Source: Candidatus Vecturithrix granuli
Lineage (GTDB): Bacteria; Moduliflexota; Moduliflexia; Moduliflexales; Moduliflexaceae
Length of the DNA stretch: 64,000 bases
Assembly (NCBI GenBank): GCA_000739535.1
Contig: DF820465.1
Location: 323,304 to 387,303, forward strand
Reading direction: 5' to 3'
Shown: piece after piece, positions 8,971-17,718 of the stretch
Numbering within the stretch: the stretch's first letter is position 1
How the letters are laid out: every line of letters begins with the position of its first letter
Program-made: the position numbers and the translations under genes
The notes under the pieces: generated by a model
What the model was told of the DNA's origin: nothing
The model's input: the letters and a program-made list of their open reading frames with translations, nothing else
The model's database searches: none

Positions 8971-9981
8971 ATGCCTATGGACATGACAGATAGTATAGCA
9001 ACTTTCTCCGTATCAGTAGTTGTCCCGGTATATAACAGCCAGGTCACACTTGAAGAACTCACCACGCGGATTTATGCTGCCTTAGAACCTAGTGTTAAAA
9101 GTTTTGAGATCATTTTTGTCAATGATGGCAGTCGAGACGAGAGTTGGCAGACGATTACCAGCCTTATAGAACGCTATGCAACCATTCGCGGCTTGAACTT
9201 GATGCATAATTATGGCCAGCATAATGCACTTCTTGCCGGTATCTTGAAAGCAAAATATGACATTATCGTGACGATTGACGACGATCTTCAGCACCCCCCG
9301 GAAGAAATCCCCAGGTTACTTTCAAAATTGGTTGAAGGATATGATGTAGTGTATGGGAAACCGGAAAGCAGAAAACATAGTCATTGGCGAAATTTTTCTT
9401 CTCATATCCTGAAAGCAGTCTCGAAAATTGTTTTAGGCTCCGAGATGTCTCGCCATAGCAGCCCTTTTCGGGCCTTTCGCACCATCTTACGGCGAGGGTT
9501 CGAAAATTTTACAGACGCTCAGTTATCACTGGAAGTGCTGTTGTCCTGGAGCGCTTGCAGAGTGACCCACATCCTCGTCCAGCATCATTCAAGAAAAATA
9601 GGAAAGTCAGGATATACGTTTGGGAAGTTGATGGTATTAGCCTTCAATGTTCTGACCGGCTATTCGACGTTGCCATTACGGTTGGCGAGTTGGCTGGGTT
9701 TTTCAACATCTGTATTTGGATTGTTGATGTTTCTGTACGTTGTTATCCGTCGTCTCCTTCAAACCAGCTACGTTCCAGGTTTTGCGTTTATCACTGCGGA
9801 AATTGCCTTATTTGCAGGATTACAACTATTCGCGATCGGAGTGATCGGGGAGTATATTGCCCGTCTGCACTTTCGAACAATGGGCAAGCCTCCCTATGTG
9901 ATTCGAGACGATATCGGGCAAAGTCTCGATGTACCCCAACAGTTTCCGAAGATTGCCCAAGAAACGCCTGAAGGATTATAA
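8971..9981 (+). CDS. Family 2 glycosyltransferase with C-terminal membrane helices (GtrB/ArnC type)
   Basis: 336 residues. The N-terminal GT-A domain starts with VSVVVPVYNSQVTLEEL; FVNDGSRDESW and the DXD-containing TIDDDLQHPPEEI motif bind the nucleotide sugar. Two membrane helices follow at about 235-300 and the C-terminal block YIARLHFRTMGKPPYVIRD is typical of polyprenyl-phosphate glycosyltransferases (DPM1/GtrB/ArnC). It probably transfers a sugar to undecaprenyl phosphate at the inner face of the cytoplasmic membrane. First gene of the plus-strand arm of the surface-sugar locus. AAAGAGG precedes the ATG. Confidence 0.9.
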   Translation: MPMDMTDSIATFSVSVVVPVYNSQVTLEELTTRIYAALEPSVKSFEIIFVNDGSRDESWQTITSLIERYATIRGLNLMHNYGQHNALLAGILKAKYDIIVTIDDDLQHPPEEIPRLLSKLVEGYDVVYGKPESRKHSHWRNFSSHILKAVSKIVLGSEMSRHSSPFRAFRTILRRGFENFTDAQLSLEVLLSWSACRVTHILVQHHSRKIGKSGYTFGKLMVLAFNVLTGYSTLPLRLASWLGFSTSVFGLLMFLYVVIRRLLQTSYVPGFAFITAEIALFAGLQLFAIGVIGEYIARLHFRTMGKPPYVIRDDIGQSLDVPQQFPKIAQETPEGL

Positions 9982-10017
9982 ATATAGTATTCAGCGATAA
10001 TAAGGAGGGATGCAGAC

Positions 10018-11217
10018 ATGCACTCCGACAAAAAAAAATTAATGATTTTGGGAGCAGGTCCCAGTCAATTGCCTGCAATCAAAAAAGCGGTTGAACTTGG
10101 CTTTTATGTGATTACGGTTGATTATTTACCTGAGAATATCGGCCATACCCTGTCACATCACTTTGTCAATTGCAGCACGGTCGATCAAGATGGAGTACTT
10201 CATGCTGCAAAGGAACTGGCGATTGATGGCATCATGACATTTGCGTCTGATGTAGCGACCCCGACGGTTGGCTATGTTGCTGAACAACTCGGACTTGCCG
10301 GGGGCCACAGTTCGGTTGCGCTCATTATGTCAAATAAGTCCCGCTTTCGTACGTTTCAAAAAAAGCAGGGACTGAATTGTCCGAATTTTGTGATCGGCCA
10401 GGATTTTGAAACCATCCGAAACCAGCTTACACAACTCACTCCACCCGTGATTATGAAACCCGTTGACAGTTCCGGCTCTCGGGGGATTTCGACAGTTGAT
10501 GACCTTAATAGTGAGCACTGCTTCCAGGCATTTCACTATGCTCACGAGTATTCGCACTCCGGGCAGGTGTGTATCGAAGAATTCGTAGAAGGTTTTGACA
10601 CTAGTGGAGATGGTTTTCTGATTAATGGAAAATTATTTGCCGTCATTACTCACAAGCATAAACAGGGACTGATCCCCAGAGGACATCGCTTACCAACGAC
10701 CCTTTCTGTTGAAGATCAGCAGAGAGTGAAGCATGAAGTCTCTGTACATTGTTGTGCTCTGGAATATTCTGATGGTCCGTTAGATTTTGACGTACGGGTT
10801 TCCAAAGACAATGTGACGATTTTAGAAATGAGTCCCAGATTGGGAGGGAATGGCATTCCTATGCTCATCGAACATGGAAGTGGAGTCGATTTAATTGCCA
10901 CGACAATACAGTTCGTTGTCGGAGAATCGGTTGAACTTCCCGAAGAGATTGCGATTACCAGAGGATGCGGTTCCTGGATTTTGGGCAGCGAGCATACTGG
11001 TTTGCTGAAAGATATCGCCTCAAAAGAAGCTATGGTGTCGGCTATCCCTGAAATATTCGAATATGTGCTCTATTCCAACATTGGCTCAAAGGTGTCAGAA
11101 TTTGTGCATAGCGCGAATAGTCTGGGGTACGTGCTCTTTGATTGCGATTCTGAAGCCCATTACCTCAAAACTGTCGAAGGAATTCAGAACATCTTGAATT
11201 TACACGTTTCACAATAA
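10018..11217 (+). CDS. ATP-grasp domain enzyme of the polysaccharide locus
   Basis: 399 residues. The N-terminal Rossmann-like pre-ATP-grasp domain (LMILGAGPSQLPAIKKAVELG) resembles PurK/CarB-type proteins; the ATP-grasp core has MKPVDSSGSRGIS, CIEEFVEGFDTSGDGF and the metal-binding ILEMSPRLGGNGIP. Such enzymes join a carboxylate to an amine through an acyl-phosphate. Between a glycosyltransferase and a flippase it probably adds an amino acid or amide to a sugar or builds an amide-linked precursor; the substrate cannot be read from sequence. AAGGAGGGATGCAGAC gives a strong ribosome site. The gap to the glycosyltransferase is 36 bases, so they are probably co-transcribed. Confidence 0.85.
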   Translation: MHSDKKKLMILGAGPSQLPAIKKAVELGFYVITVDYLPENIGHTLSHHFVNCSTVDQDGVLHAAKELAIDGIMTFASDVATPTVGYVAEQLGLAGGHSSVALIMSNKSRFRTFQKKQGLNCPNFVIGQDFETIRNQLTQLTPPVIMKPVDSSGSRGISTVDDLNSEHCFQAFHYAHEYSHSGQVCIEEFVEGFDTSGDGFLINGKLFAVITHKHKQGLIPRGHRLPTTLSVEDQQRVKHEVSVHCCALEYSDGPLDFDVRVSKDNVTILEMSPRLGGNGIPMLIEHGSGVDLIATTIQFVVGESVELPEEIAITRGCGSWILGSEHTGLLKDIASKEAMVSAIPEIFEYVLYSNIGSKVSEFVHSANSLGYVLFDCDSEAHYLKTVEGIQNILNLHVSQ

Positions 11218-11644
11218 AAGGCAATTTCACCCTATTCGTGCTGAACTTGTCGAAGCACACTAAATACTTGAGCAAAAATAGTCGCATAGTTCGAACATGG
11301 AGGAATGTTAAAGTAACGCGTTGACAAGCAAAAGCTTCGCTTTTGTACTCCACCTATTTCTATGAAAATAATTTTGCACAAGTCCTTATTCTTACGTTGT
11401 TACATTTTTTACAAGCTACCCCATTCGTGGGGGAGCTTGTCGCCCCAATCATCTCCTTCGGCCTGCTCAGGGTGAACGGAGCAATGATAATCTAACAAAA
11501 TAGGATGATATAGAGTATTTTTAGGCCCTTACAGATTTATAGCTCGTTCGGTAAAATCTCCGCCATGTACAAAATCCCTAACACACTGAACTATCATGCA
11601 GAGTAAAGGGTTCTCTGATTTATTCGAGTTCTCCAAGGAGCATA
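11218..11644. other. Intergenic region with fragments of a dispersed repeat
   Basis: About 430 bases with no convincing gene. It holds two degenerate pieces of the TTCGAC/CTCAGG repeat also seen at 13875-13991 and 37982-38035: GCTGAACTTGTCGAAGCAC at about 11239 and CTTCGGCCTGCTCAGGGTG at about 11457. CTCCAAGGAGC just before 11645 contains the ribosome site of the flippase gene. Confidence 0.6.
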
Positions 11645-13126
11645 ATGAGCCAGGCAATTAGCATTAATATTACAAAACTCCTTTTCAGCAGAGTAACCGC
11701 ACAAGTCTTAATGCTCATCACGACGCCTGTCGTCACGCGCTTGTTTTTACCAGAGCACTTCGGCGTTATGCAGATATTTGAATCAATTATCACTCCGTTC
11801 TGTATCATCGCGAATCTGAAATACGACCAATCGATCCCTTTAGGCAAAAATCAACAGGAAGCCAGTGCAAGCTTGATCCTGAGTCTATTTTTCGCGGTCA
11901 ATATGACAGCATGCAGTTTTGCAGGCATCCTGATAGGAAAAGACTATATTGCTCGCTGGTTTCATGCCCCTGATTTGGCCCGCTTTCTCTGGCTGCTACC
12001 GGCATTTGTTTTCATTGTCGGGTTGAACAATGTTCTTAACTCTTGGGCTTCGCGCGAGGGAAAATTTGGGATAATGGCTCTGTCCGGCTTGGGGGATACA
12101 GTAGGTGATAAAACCTTGACTATCGTGTGGGGATACCTGTTGAGAGCGTCAACCACAGGCCTGGTACTCGGCCGTTTTGTCGGGGTTTTTACAAATGCTG
12201 TCGCGCTTCTTTGGTCGTTGGGAAAAACATTATTTACTGATGTCAAAAACGCTCACCTTACACTTGCCACGATTCGGGCAATCGCGGTGCAGCATAAGAA
12301 ATTTCCACTTTTTAGCACCTGGATAGCACTCATCGCCTCGATTAATATCCAATTGCCATCGCTTATCTGCGGTCTCTATTTCTCTCCTGCTGTGGTTGGA
12401 TATTACTCCCTGGCAAACAGGGTGGTTTCAGTCTCAAGCATATTTTTGGGAACAGTGATTGCGCAAGTCTTTTTTCCCGCTGCGGCGAAAGAATATCATC
12501 AGACGGGAACCTTCTCGCCGATCGTGAGAACGATCTTAAGACGGCTTGTCCAGATCGGTGTATTTCCAATGGCAGTATTAGTATTTTTTGGGCCATCCCT
12601 GTTTATCGGTATATTTGGTCAGCAATGGAGCGAAGCAGGCATCTATGCTGAAATCATGGCCTCATGGCATTTTCTGATATTCCTGAACCTCTCTCTGGAT
12701 ATCTTCGCTCTTGTGAATCGTCAGGATTTAGATTTGATGATTGTTCTGACAGGCCTTATTGTTCGAACGATCGTCCTGTTCGCCAGTGTCACCTTTGGTT
12801 CTCCGCGGATAACACTGGGATTATTTGTATTTTTTAGTGTGATCTTTCTGATTGGGCAGCTTTTTTGGAAATTGCGCATTTCCCACATATCAAGTCGCTG
12901 GGCCTCAACATTATTCCTGAAATATAGCGCGTTGTCATGCGCCCTGCTTTTACCAGCCAAGTGGTTTTCCTGGATTCTCAACGATGTTAGGGTTGATTTT
13001 GTCGCCGTTTTGATCGCTACAGGCGGATATGTTGCAGTGTTGCTGATGTTTGAGCCTGAATTACAGCAATTTATTGTCACAGTGGTTCGCAGATTAAAGG
13101 GAATGGCTTCGAATAAGACGTTGTAA
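11645..13126 (+). CDS. Polysaccharide flippase (Wzx/MATE-type)
   Basis: 493-residue multi-pass membrane protein with about 12-14 helices, belonging to the polysaccharide biosynthesis/flippase group. The start (SINITKLLFSRVTAQVLMLITTPVVTRLF LPEHFG) carries the amphipathic first helix and LPEHFG motif characteristic of Wzx/RfbX proteins. It probably moves a lipid-linked oligosaccharide across the inner membrane for surface-glycan or exopolysaccharide assembly. It is the last gene of the plus-strand arm and ends 4 bases before the stop codon of the convergent GNAT gene; no hairpin fits between them. Confidence 0.9.
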   Translation: MSQAISINITKLLFSRVTAQVLMLITTPVVTRLFLPEHFGVMQIFESIITPFCIIANLKYDQSIPLGKNQQEASASLILSLFFAVNMTACSFAGILIGKDYIARWFHAPDLARFLWLLPAFVFIVGLNNVLNSWASREGKFGIMALSGLGDTVGDKTLTIVWGYLLRASTTGLVLGRFVGVFTNAVALLWSLGKTLFTDVKNAHLTLATIRAIAVQHKKFPLFSTWIALIASINIQLPSLICGLYFSPAVVGYYSLANRVVSVSSIFLGTVIAQVFFPAAAKEYHQTGTFSPIVRTILRRLVQIGVFPMAVLVFFGPSLFIGIFGQQWSEAGIYAEIMASWHFLIFLNLSLDIFALVNRQDLDLMIVLTGLIVRTIVLFASVTFGSPRITLGLFVFFSVIFLIGQLFWKLRISHISSRWASTLFLKYSALSCALLLPAKWFSWILNDVRVDFVAVLIATGGYVAVLLMFEPELQQFIVTVVRRLKGMASNKTL

Positions 13127-13130
13127 GCCG

Positions 13131-13859
13131 TTAGTTATGTCCGATTTTCGAAAAGGTTTTCCATAATTCCTGATCTACCGCCGTAGTACCCCAGAATATT
13201 TTTTTTCTGTTGGTCTCGCAATCCCTGACAGAATAATATTTTAGAAAACACAATTTCAGATAGAAGACCGTTTGGTATTCTTTAAATCCGGCTTTTTTGT
13301 TTACTCTCTGAGACGGCGCATTATCGGGTTTAATCATAAGAAAGATTCTGTAGTAGCCATGCTCGCGCAAATATTGTAAGACAGGTAATTTCGCCCTCGA
13401 TGCAATTCCCCTTCCCCTGTATTCTGGCACAGTATAGATATATGCCATACACGCCGTGTGCTCAGGGATAGAAAACGATAGATCTAGATATGGGATATCA
13501 ACCTTCGAAAATTCAAGCCATTGGTAGAAGGTATTCGTTTCGCGATCTTTCACAACTAAAAGCACCCGCCCTTGTTCCAGACGTCTCAGGGCTTCTTCCT
13601 TTGGGAACCATCCATCGCAATATTGATCGATCGGTTCAATATCTTTCTTTTCCAGCCTGACAAGCTCAATATCATGGTCATTGTTGGGGGTTGGGTGCAC
13701 CTGTAATTCCTGTTCGAAAAACACCAGAACCCGTTTCTTGAATAGCCCGGTATATTCGATGATTAGAACAATTGCTTTCCTTAAACCATACTTTTGATAA
13801 TACTCGTAGAGGTTTCGATATTTTGTTCGAATTGTCTGATACATTTTAATCGCTTTCAT
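13131..13859 (-). CDS. GNAT-family N-acetyltransferase
   Basis: 242 residues. The acetyl-CoA-binding motif A is clear at about residues 145-165 (YIYTVPEYRGRGIASR, the R/Q-X-X-G-X-G/A pattern), followed by RIFLMIKPDNAPSQRVNKKAGF, the usual GNAT C-terminal block. It transfers an acyl group to an amine; by context the acceptor is probably an amino sugar or amino-acid decoration of the surface glycan (inference). AGGAAGGGAT precedes the ATG. It is the last gene of the minus-strand arm and is separated from the next gene upstream by a palindromic element. Confidence 0.85.
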   Translation of the reverse strand: MKAIKMYQTIRTKYRNLYEYYQKYGLRKAIVLIIEYTGLFKKRVLVFFEQELQVHPTPNNDHDIELVRLEKKDIEPIDQYCDGWFPKEEALRRLEQGRVLLVVKDRETNTFYQWLEFSKVDIPYLDLSFSIPEHTACMAYIYTVPEYRGRGIASRAKLPVLQYLREHGYYRIFLMIKPDNAPSQRVNKKAGFKEYQTVFYLKLCFLKYYSVRDCETNRKKIFWGTTAVDQELWKTFSKIGHN

Positions 13860-13874
13860 ATCCCTTCCTTTTTT

Positions 13875-13991
13875 GGGTAGTGGCTACCTTGTACATGATG
13901 CCCGATCGTCGAGCGGAGTCGAGACGAGCACGCAGGCGTTCCCTTCGACTTCGCTCAGGGAACGTGCATCATGTACAGGATACCACTACCC
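13875..13991. repeat. Palindromic element with TCGAGCGGAGTCGA core
   Basis: The outer arms GGGTAGTGGCTACCTTGTAC and (complement of) GTACAGGATACCACTACCC pair with few mismatches, and ATGATGC/GCATCAT continue the stem. Inside are TCGAGCGGAGTCGA and the small hairpin GTTCCCT...AGGGAAC around TCGACTTCGCTC. A related core is at 37982-38035. It lies between the GNAT gene and the first LysA-like gene. Confidence 0.8.
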
Positions 13992-14031
13992 TTTTTTGTG
14001 AATGCAATCGTGACAATATCCTTTCATCTGT

Positions 14032-15453
14032 TCATGAACCAGACCATGACACCCGATCCAACTGGGTCATATCGTCATACCGCTCCCGTTCCCGTAAAAC
14101 CCGATGACGCCCACCGGAAACCATAACCACGGCAGGACGAGGGAAGGAAAAGTCATTAGAAAATGATGTGAAATACGCGCCGGCATCCATAATTGATACA
14201 AGATCTCCGATCTCCAACTCCGGCAATTTTTTCCGCTTAGATACAACATCCTGGGGAGTGCAAATCGGCCCGACGATGCTATAAAACTCTTGATAAGCAG
14301 AAGCCATCTTATTCGCAACAAAAATTTCATGATATTCCCAGGAAGTCGGAAGAGCAATATTCATTCCAGCATCAATCATAGCGATTTTTCCTCTTTGATG
14401 CGTTTTGAGATCACCAACTGTTGCAAGCAATATCTGGGTATTGCTTGTCATGGCTCTCCCTGGTTCAAATAATAAGATCGGCACTGGCAGTTTGTATTTT
14501 TCACATCCTTTTTGGACAGCAGCAACAACCTTTTCTGCAAATGTTTCGATGAGTGAAGCATTGTTAGATCGAGGCGCGATATAAGGAACGTCAAAAATGT
14601 GATGGAAATTGTATTCAACCTTGTGAAATGGCCTTACTGTTGGGACACCAAAACCGCCACCTAAGTCAAGATACTTGATACCAATACCCTTTTTCTCTTT
14701 GAGCGTATACATAAATTGACAAATATCATTGATCGCCCACTCATAAGAAGAAGCATTTCTGATATTCGTGCCAAGATGGGTATGAATCCCTTCAATATCT
14801 ATCCTCTTCAGGCTGCTCAAGCGGTCAAACGCCTCAAATGCTGCGCCTGTCTCTATGCTAAACCCAAACTGCTCCGCCCAGCCAACACTTGTGCATAAAC
14901 GTACTCCAACTCGTACCCGGGTCCCCAATTGTTCTGCGAGATGGGTAATCATCTCTATTTCATGGCATGAATTGATATTAATAAGCTTGATTCTATTCTC
15001 GATGGCTGAATGCAAACCTGCCTCAGATTTATTCGGTCCATTATAGATGATCAAATCCGGACTGATCCCTGATTTCAGTGCAAGCCATAATTCGTAAGGT
15101 GAGATGACTTCTGCGCCGGCCCCATATTCATGAAGAATACGTAAAATTCCTGGTATCGGATTGGTCTTATATGAATAATAGATCTCAACCTGAATATCAT
15201 GAGACGTAAAGCTCTCACGAAAGGCATGATAATTCCTTTGTAACAAATCACTATCTACGATATGCACAGGCGTGCCATATTCTTCAGCAAGTTCAACGCA
15301 ATCGCAGCCCCCAATGACTAAATGGCCTCTTTCATTAACCTGCAATCCCCATAATGCATAGTCTAAATTAAGGCGACTACTGCGTTCAATACTCCGCGTC
15401 ATATATTTAACGCAAGGATATAGGATGTTTTTTACATTCTTTTTTAGCATCAT
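14032..15453 (-). CDS. LysA-type PLP-dependent decarboxylase, copy 1
   Basis: 473 residues, fold-type III PLP enzyme of the diaminopimelate/ornithine decarboxylase family. The PLP lysine is in YYSYKTNPIP (about residue 100); HTHLGTN, LDLGGGFGVPT and the phosphate-binding EPGRAMTSN follow, and the C-terminal beta domain has VGPICTPQD (conserved Cys) and MDAGAYFTSFSNDF. The terminal GGRHRVLRERERYDDM resembles true family ends. Two ATG codons lie next to each other at the start, with a weak purine stretch upstream. A gap of only 9 bases to the ligase gene implies one transcript. In a sugar locus the product is probably an amine or unusual amino acid rather than lysine; inference. Confidence 0.87.
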   Translation of the reverse strand: MMLKKNVKNILYPCVKYMTRSIERSSRLNLDYALWGLQVNERGHLVIGGCDCVELAEEYGTPVHIVDSDLLQRNYHAFRESFTSHDIQVEIYYSYKTNPIPGILRILHEYGAGAEVISPYELWLALKSGISPDLIIYNGPNKSEAGLHSAIENRIKLININSCHEIEMITHLAEQLGTRVRVGVRLCTSVGWAEQFGFSIETGAAFEAFDRLSSLKRIDIEGIHTHLGTNIRNASSYEWAINDICQFMYTLKEKKGIGIKYLDLGGGFGVPTVRPFHKVEYNFHHIFDVPYIAPRSNNASLIETFAEKVVAAVQKGCEKYKLPVPILLFEPGRAMTSNTQILLATVGDLKTHQRGKIAMIDAGMNIALPTSWEYHEIFVANKMASAYQEFYSIVGPICTPQDVVSKRKKLPELEIGDLVSIMDAGAYFTSFSNDFSFPRPAVVMVSGGRHRVLRERERYDDMTQLDRVSWSGS

Positions 15454-15462
15454 TCTTTTTGA

Positions 15463-16746
15463 TTAATTGGTTGCTAATTTGGAAATAACAACCCGGAATT
15501 TTCCTGATTTATCGTGTACAAGACTCTCCACAACCACCGGCTTAATCTCAACATCCTTCCCGACGACCCCCTGACATTGTGTTTGTATCTTACGGAGTGT
15601 TTCCGGAGAGAACCCATCGCCTTTGATGAAATTCACAGTGATTTGTTTTGCCGCCTCCTGGATGATCTGATACCGCACGATCCCTGGAATATCTTCAATC
15701 GCACAAGTTAAGAGATAAGGAGATATTCGTTTTCCATTCTCCAGGACGATAAAATCGACACTTCGCCCTTCTATCGCCATCATAAGAGGAAGATTTCTGC
15801 CGCAAGAACACATTTTATCGCTTAAAATCCCCCGATCTCCGACAGAATATCGAATAAAGGGCATGGCGTAGGAGTGCAGGTTTGTGACAATCAGTTCTCC
15901 ACTTTCTCCCGATTGAACGTGCTTTCCGTTATTGATACATTCCACAACGACAGTATCAATATTGATGTGGTAGCCCATGCGTGCACTGCACTCCCACGCA
16001 ATACCGCCGCATTCTGTCGAACTATATTGGTCAAGAGGGGCGACGCCAAAGACTGAAGCAATCAATCTTCGACGATTGGGATCGAGGAATTCGCCAATCG
16101 TATAAATGGCTTTAGGCCGGGTTACTCGGATGTTATCTGCTTGCATGCGACTTGCAATCAGTACTATATTCGATGTAAGCGTCCAGATAATGTCGGGTTT
16201 CATTGTTTGGATTCTCTTTATATGCTCTTCCACTGGACTGAGAATAGAAATATACTCTCTTCTCAGAATGCCTAAACGCTGGAACCAGTATGTGGTGCCA
16301 AGATGGCGATCATCAATAATCGCAAGCGTTGAATCAGTCGCTTTATAACCGACAGAAGCAAGCATTCGAATCTCGACAGGAGAACGAATATCCATATCAT
16401 CTCGGGTGAAGAAAAAATTCAGAGGCATCCCTGTTGAGCCGCTGGTTCTATCCTTAATACAGGTCTTAAGATCAATATTTTGTGCAGTAATTTGATTTAA
16501 AGGGAGTTCTCGTAGAGTTGACTTTGTGGTAATCGGCAGAACTGACAAATCAGACACGGTTTGAATATCTCCCGGTTTCACTCCCACTGAATCAAAAAGC
16601 TGGCGATAGTACGGCACATTCGTGTACGCATGGTGAAGAAGTTTGTGCAATTTTTTTTGCTGGATGTCTTGTATTTGCGATGTTTTTAACCATTGGTTTT
16701 TCAGTAATTCTCTTACCAGAAAGAATTGCCGTATCTGCCTTTTCAT
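15463..16746 (-). CDS. Phenylacetate-CoA ligase/CapK-type adenylate-forming enzyme
   Basis: 427 residues from the ATG at 16746, which has GGGAGGAG five bases upstream; the longer open frame to 16887 would translate an inverted repeat and is rejected. An ANL-superfamily AMP-forming enzyme of the PaaK/CapK group: the P-loop is DRTSGSTGMPLNFFFT (about residue 90), then IYTIGEFLDPNRR, SSTECGGIAWEC and YSVGDRGIL with zinc-like cysteines CSCGRN. CapK-type members occur in capsule clusters and probably activate a carboxylate or acyl group for transfer to sugar. It sits between the two LysA-like genes. Confidence 0.86.
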   Translation of the reverse strand: MKRQIRQFFLVRELLKNQWLKTSQIQDIQQKKLHKLLHHAYTNVPYYRQLFDSVGVKPGDIQTVSDLSVLPITTKSTLRELPLNQITAQNIDLKTCIKDRTSGSTGMPLNFFFTRDDMDIRSPVEIRMLASVGYKATDSTLAIIDDRHLGTTYWFQRLGILRREYISILSPVEEHIKRIQTMKPDIIWTLTSNIVLIASRMQADNIRVTRPKAIYTIGEFLDPNRRRLIASVFGVAPLDQYSSTECGGIAWECSARMGYHINIDTVVVECINNGKHVQSGESGELIVTNLHSYAMPFIRYSVGDRGILSDKMCSCGRNLPLMMAIEGRSVDFIVLENGKRISPYLLTCAIEDIPGIVRYQIIQEAAKQITVNFIKGDGFSPETLRKIQTQCQGVVGKDVEIKPVVVESLVHDKSGKFRVVISKLATN

Positions 16747-16769
16747 ATTCTCCTCCCTTGAAAATGTAG

Positions 16770-16824
16770 CGCGAAATTCCTTTTCGCGCCTAAGCCTGAA
16801 ATAGCCGCGAAAAGGAATTTCGCG
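16770..16824. repeat. Perfect 19-bp inverted repeat in the ligase leader
   Basis: CGCGAAATTCCTTTTCGCG (16770-16788) and CGCGAAAAGGAATTTCGCG (16806-16824) are exact reverse complements with a 17-base loop. It starts 24 bases upstream of the ligase start codon on the minus strand and could form a leader hairpin. Confidence 0.85.
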
Positions 16825-17013
16825 GGACATCTGATCGCTCCTGAACAGAGAATTTTCATCTACCGTGGTGTGTTTGCCACAACACATGAAGAACTCCTAA
16901 AAGTAGGGTCTTTCTTTTGTGATCTGGTTCATAGATCAGACAAAAATATATGTACATCAGGATGTTATCTCGCGCATATTCCCAAGGTATAGAACAAACG
17001 CTGTTTCAGAAAA

Positions 17014-17679
17014 CTATTGGAAACTTTTGAGATCAGAGCTTGTATGTATGGATACGCTGGCTTTCTGCCCCGGATAGACTTCACCTGTCCGGGTATCATT
17101 CACGATAAGTGCTCCGGCACCAATAACACATTCAGGGGCAATAGTGACTCCTTCCCTGATCGTGGCATTGGCTCCCACAAAGGAATACTGACCAACATTG
17201 ACTTTCCCAGCAACCACTGCATGAGGTGCAATATAACAATGTTCGCGAATATAGGAATTATAGCCAATGTTCCCACTCCAGATAATCACATCATTCTCGA
17301 TTTCCGCAAATGGCTGAATGACAGTATTTGCCATAATAAAGCAATTATCCCCAATCGCTAAATGTTTACAGTACGACGCCTTTGAACTGATATAACTAAT
17401 CAATTCGTATCCTTTCCTCTTACAAAGATTGTAGATTTCTGCTCTGGCCTTATTCACTCTTTTGTAACCGATCGCGACAAACATGGCAAAGTGTTCCGGA
17501 GGATAAATTTCCTCGATACGTTCAAAAGGAACAAGATCCAATTCAAACAATTTTTTCTCTTTTAGATAGTCCTCATGAACAGTAAATGCTGTGACTTCAT
17601 AAGGACTATCTTCGGTCAGATACACATAAGCAAGACGTGCGAGAGTCGACACACCAAATATTACCACTTTTTTGTTCAT
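17014..17679 (-). CDS. NeuD/PglD-type sugar O/N-acetyltransferase
   Basis: 221 residues from ATG 17679, which is preceded by AGGAGGAG with proper spacing; an upstream ATG in the same frame lacks one. The N-terminal Rossmann-like domain KKVVIFGVSTLARLAYVYL and the C-terminal left-handed beta-helix of hexapeptide repeats (about residues 95-205: CFIMANTVIQPF, YIAPHAVVAG, SFVGANATIREG, CVIGAGALIVND) are typical of NeuD/PglD acetyltransferases that modify sialic acid or bacillosamine-type sugars. The catalytic His is likely the one in YIAPHAVV. It lies 39 bases after the second LysA-like gene. Sialic-acid specificity is not shown; other amino sugars are equally likely. Confidence 0.88.
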   Translation of the reverse strand: MNKKVVIFGVSTLARLAYVYLTEDSPYEVTAFTVHEDYLKEKKLFELDLVPFERIEEIYPPEHFAMFVAIGYKRVNKARAEIYNLCKRKGYELISYISSKASYCKHLAIGDNCFIMANTVIQPFAEIENDVIIWSGNIGYNSYIREHCYIAPHAVVAGKVNVGQYSFVGANATIREGVTIAPECVIGAGALIVNDTRTGEVYPGQKASVSIHTSSDLKSFQ

Positions 17680-17718
17680 TATAACTCCTCCTATATCTGG
17701 AATACCATTGTTTATCAC

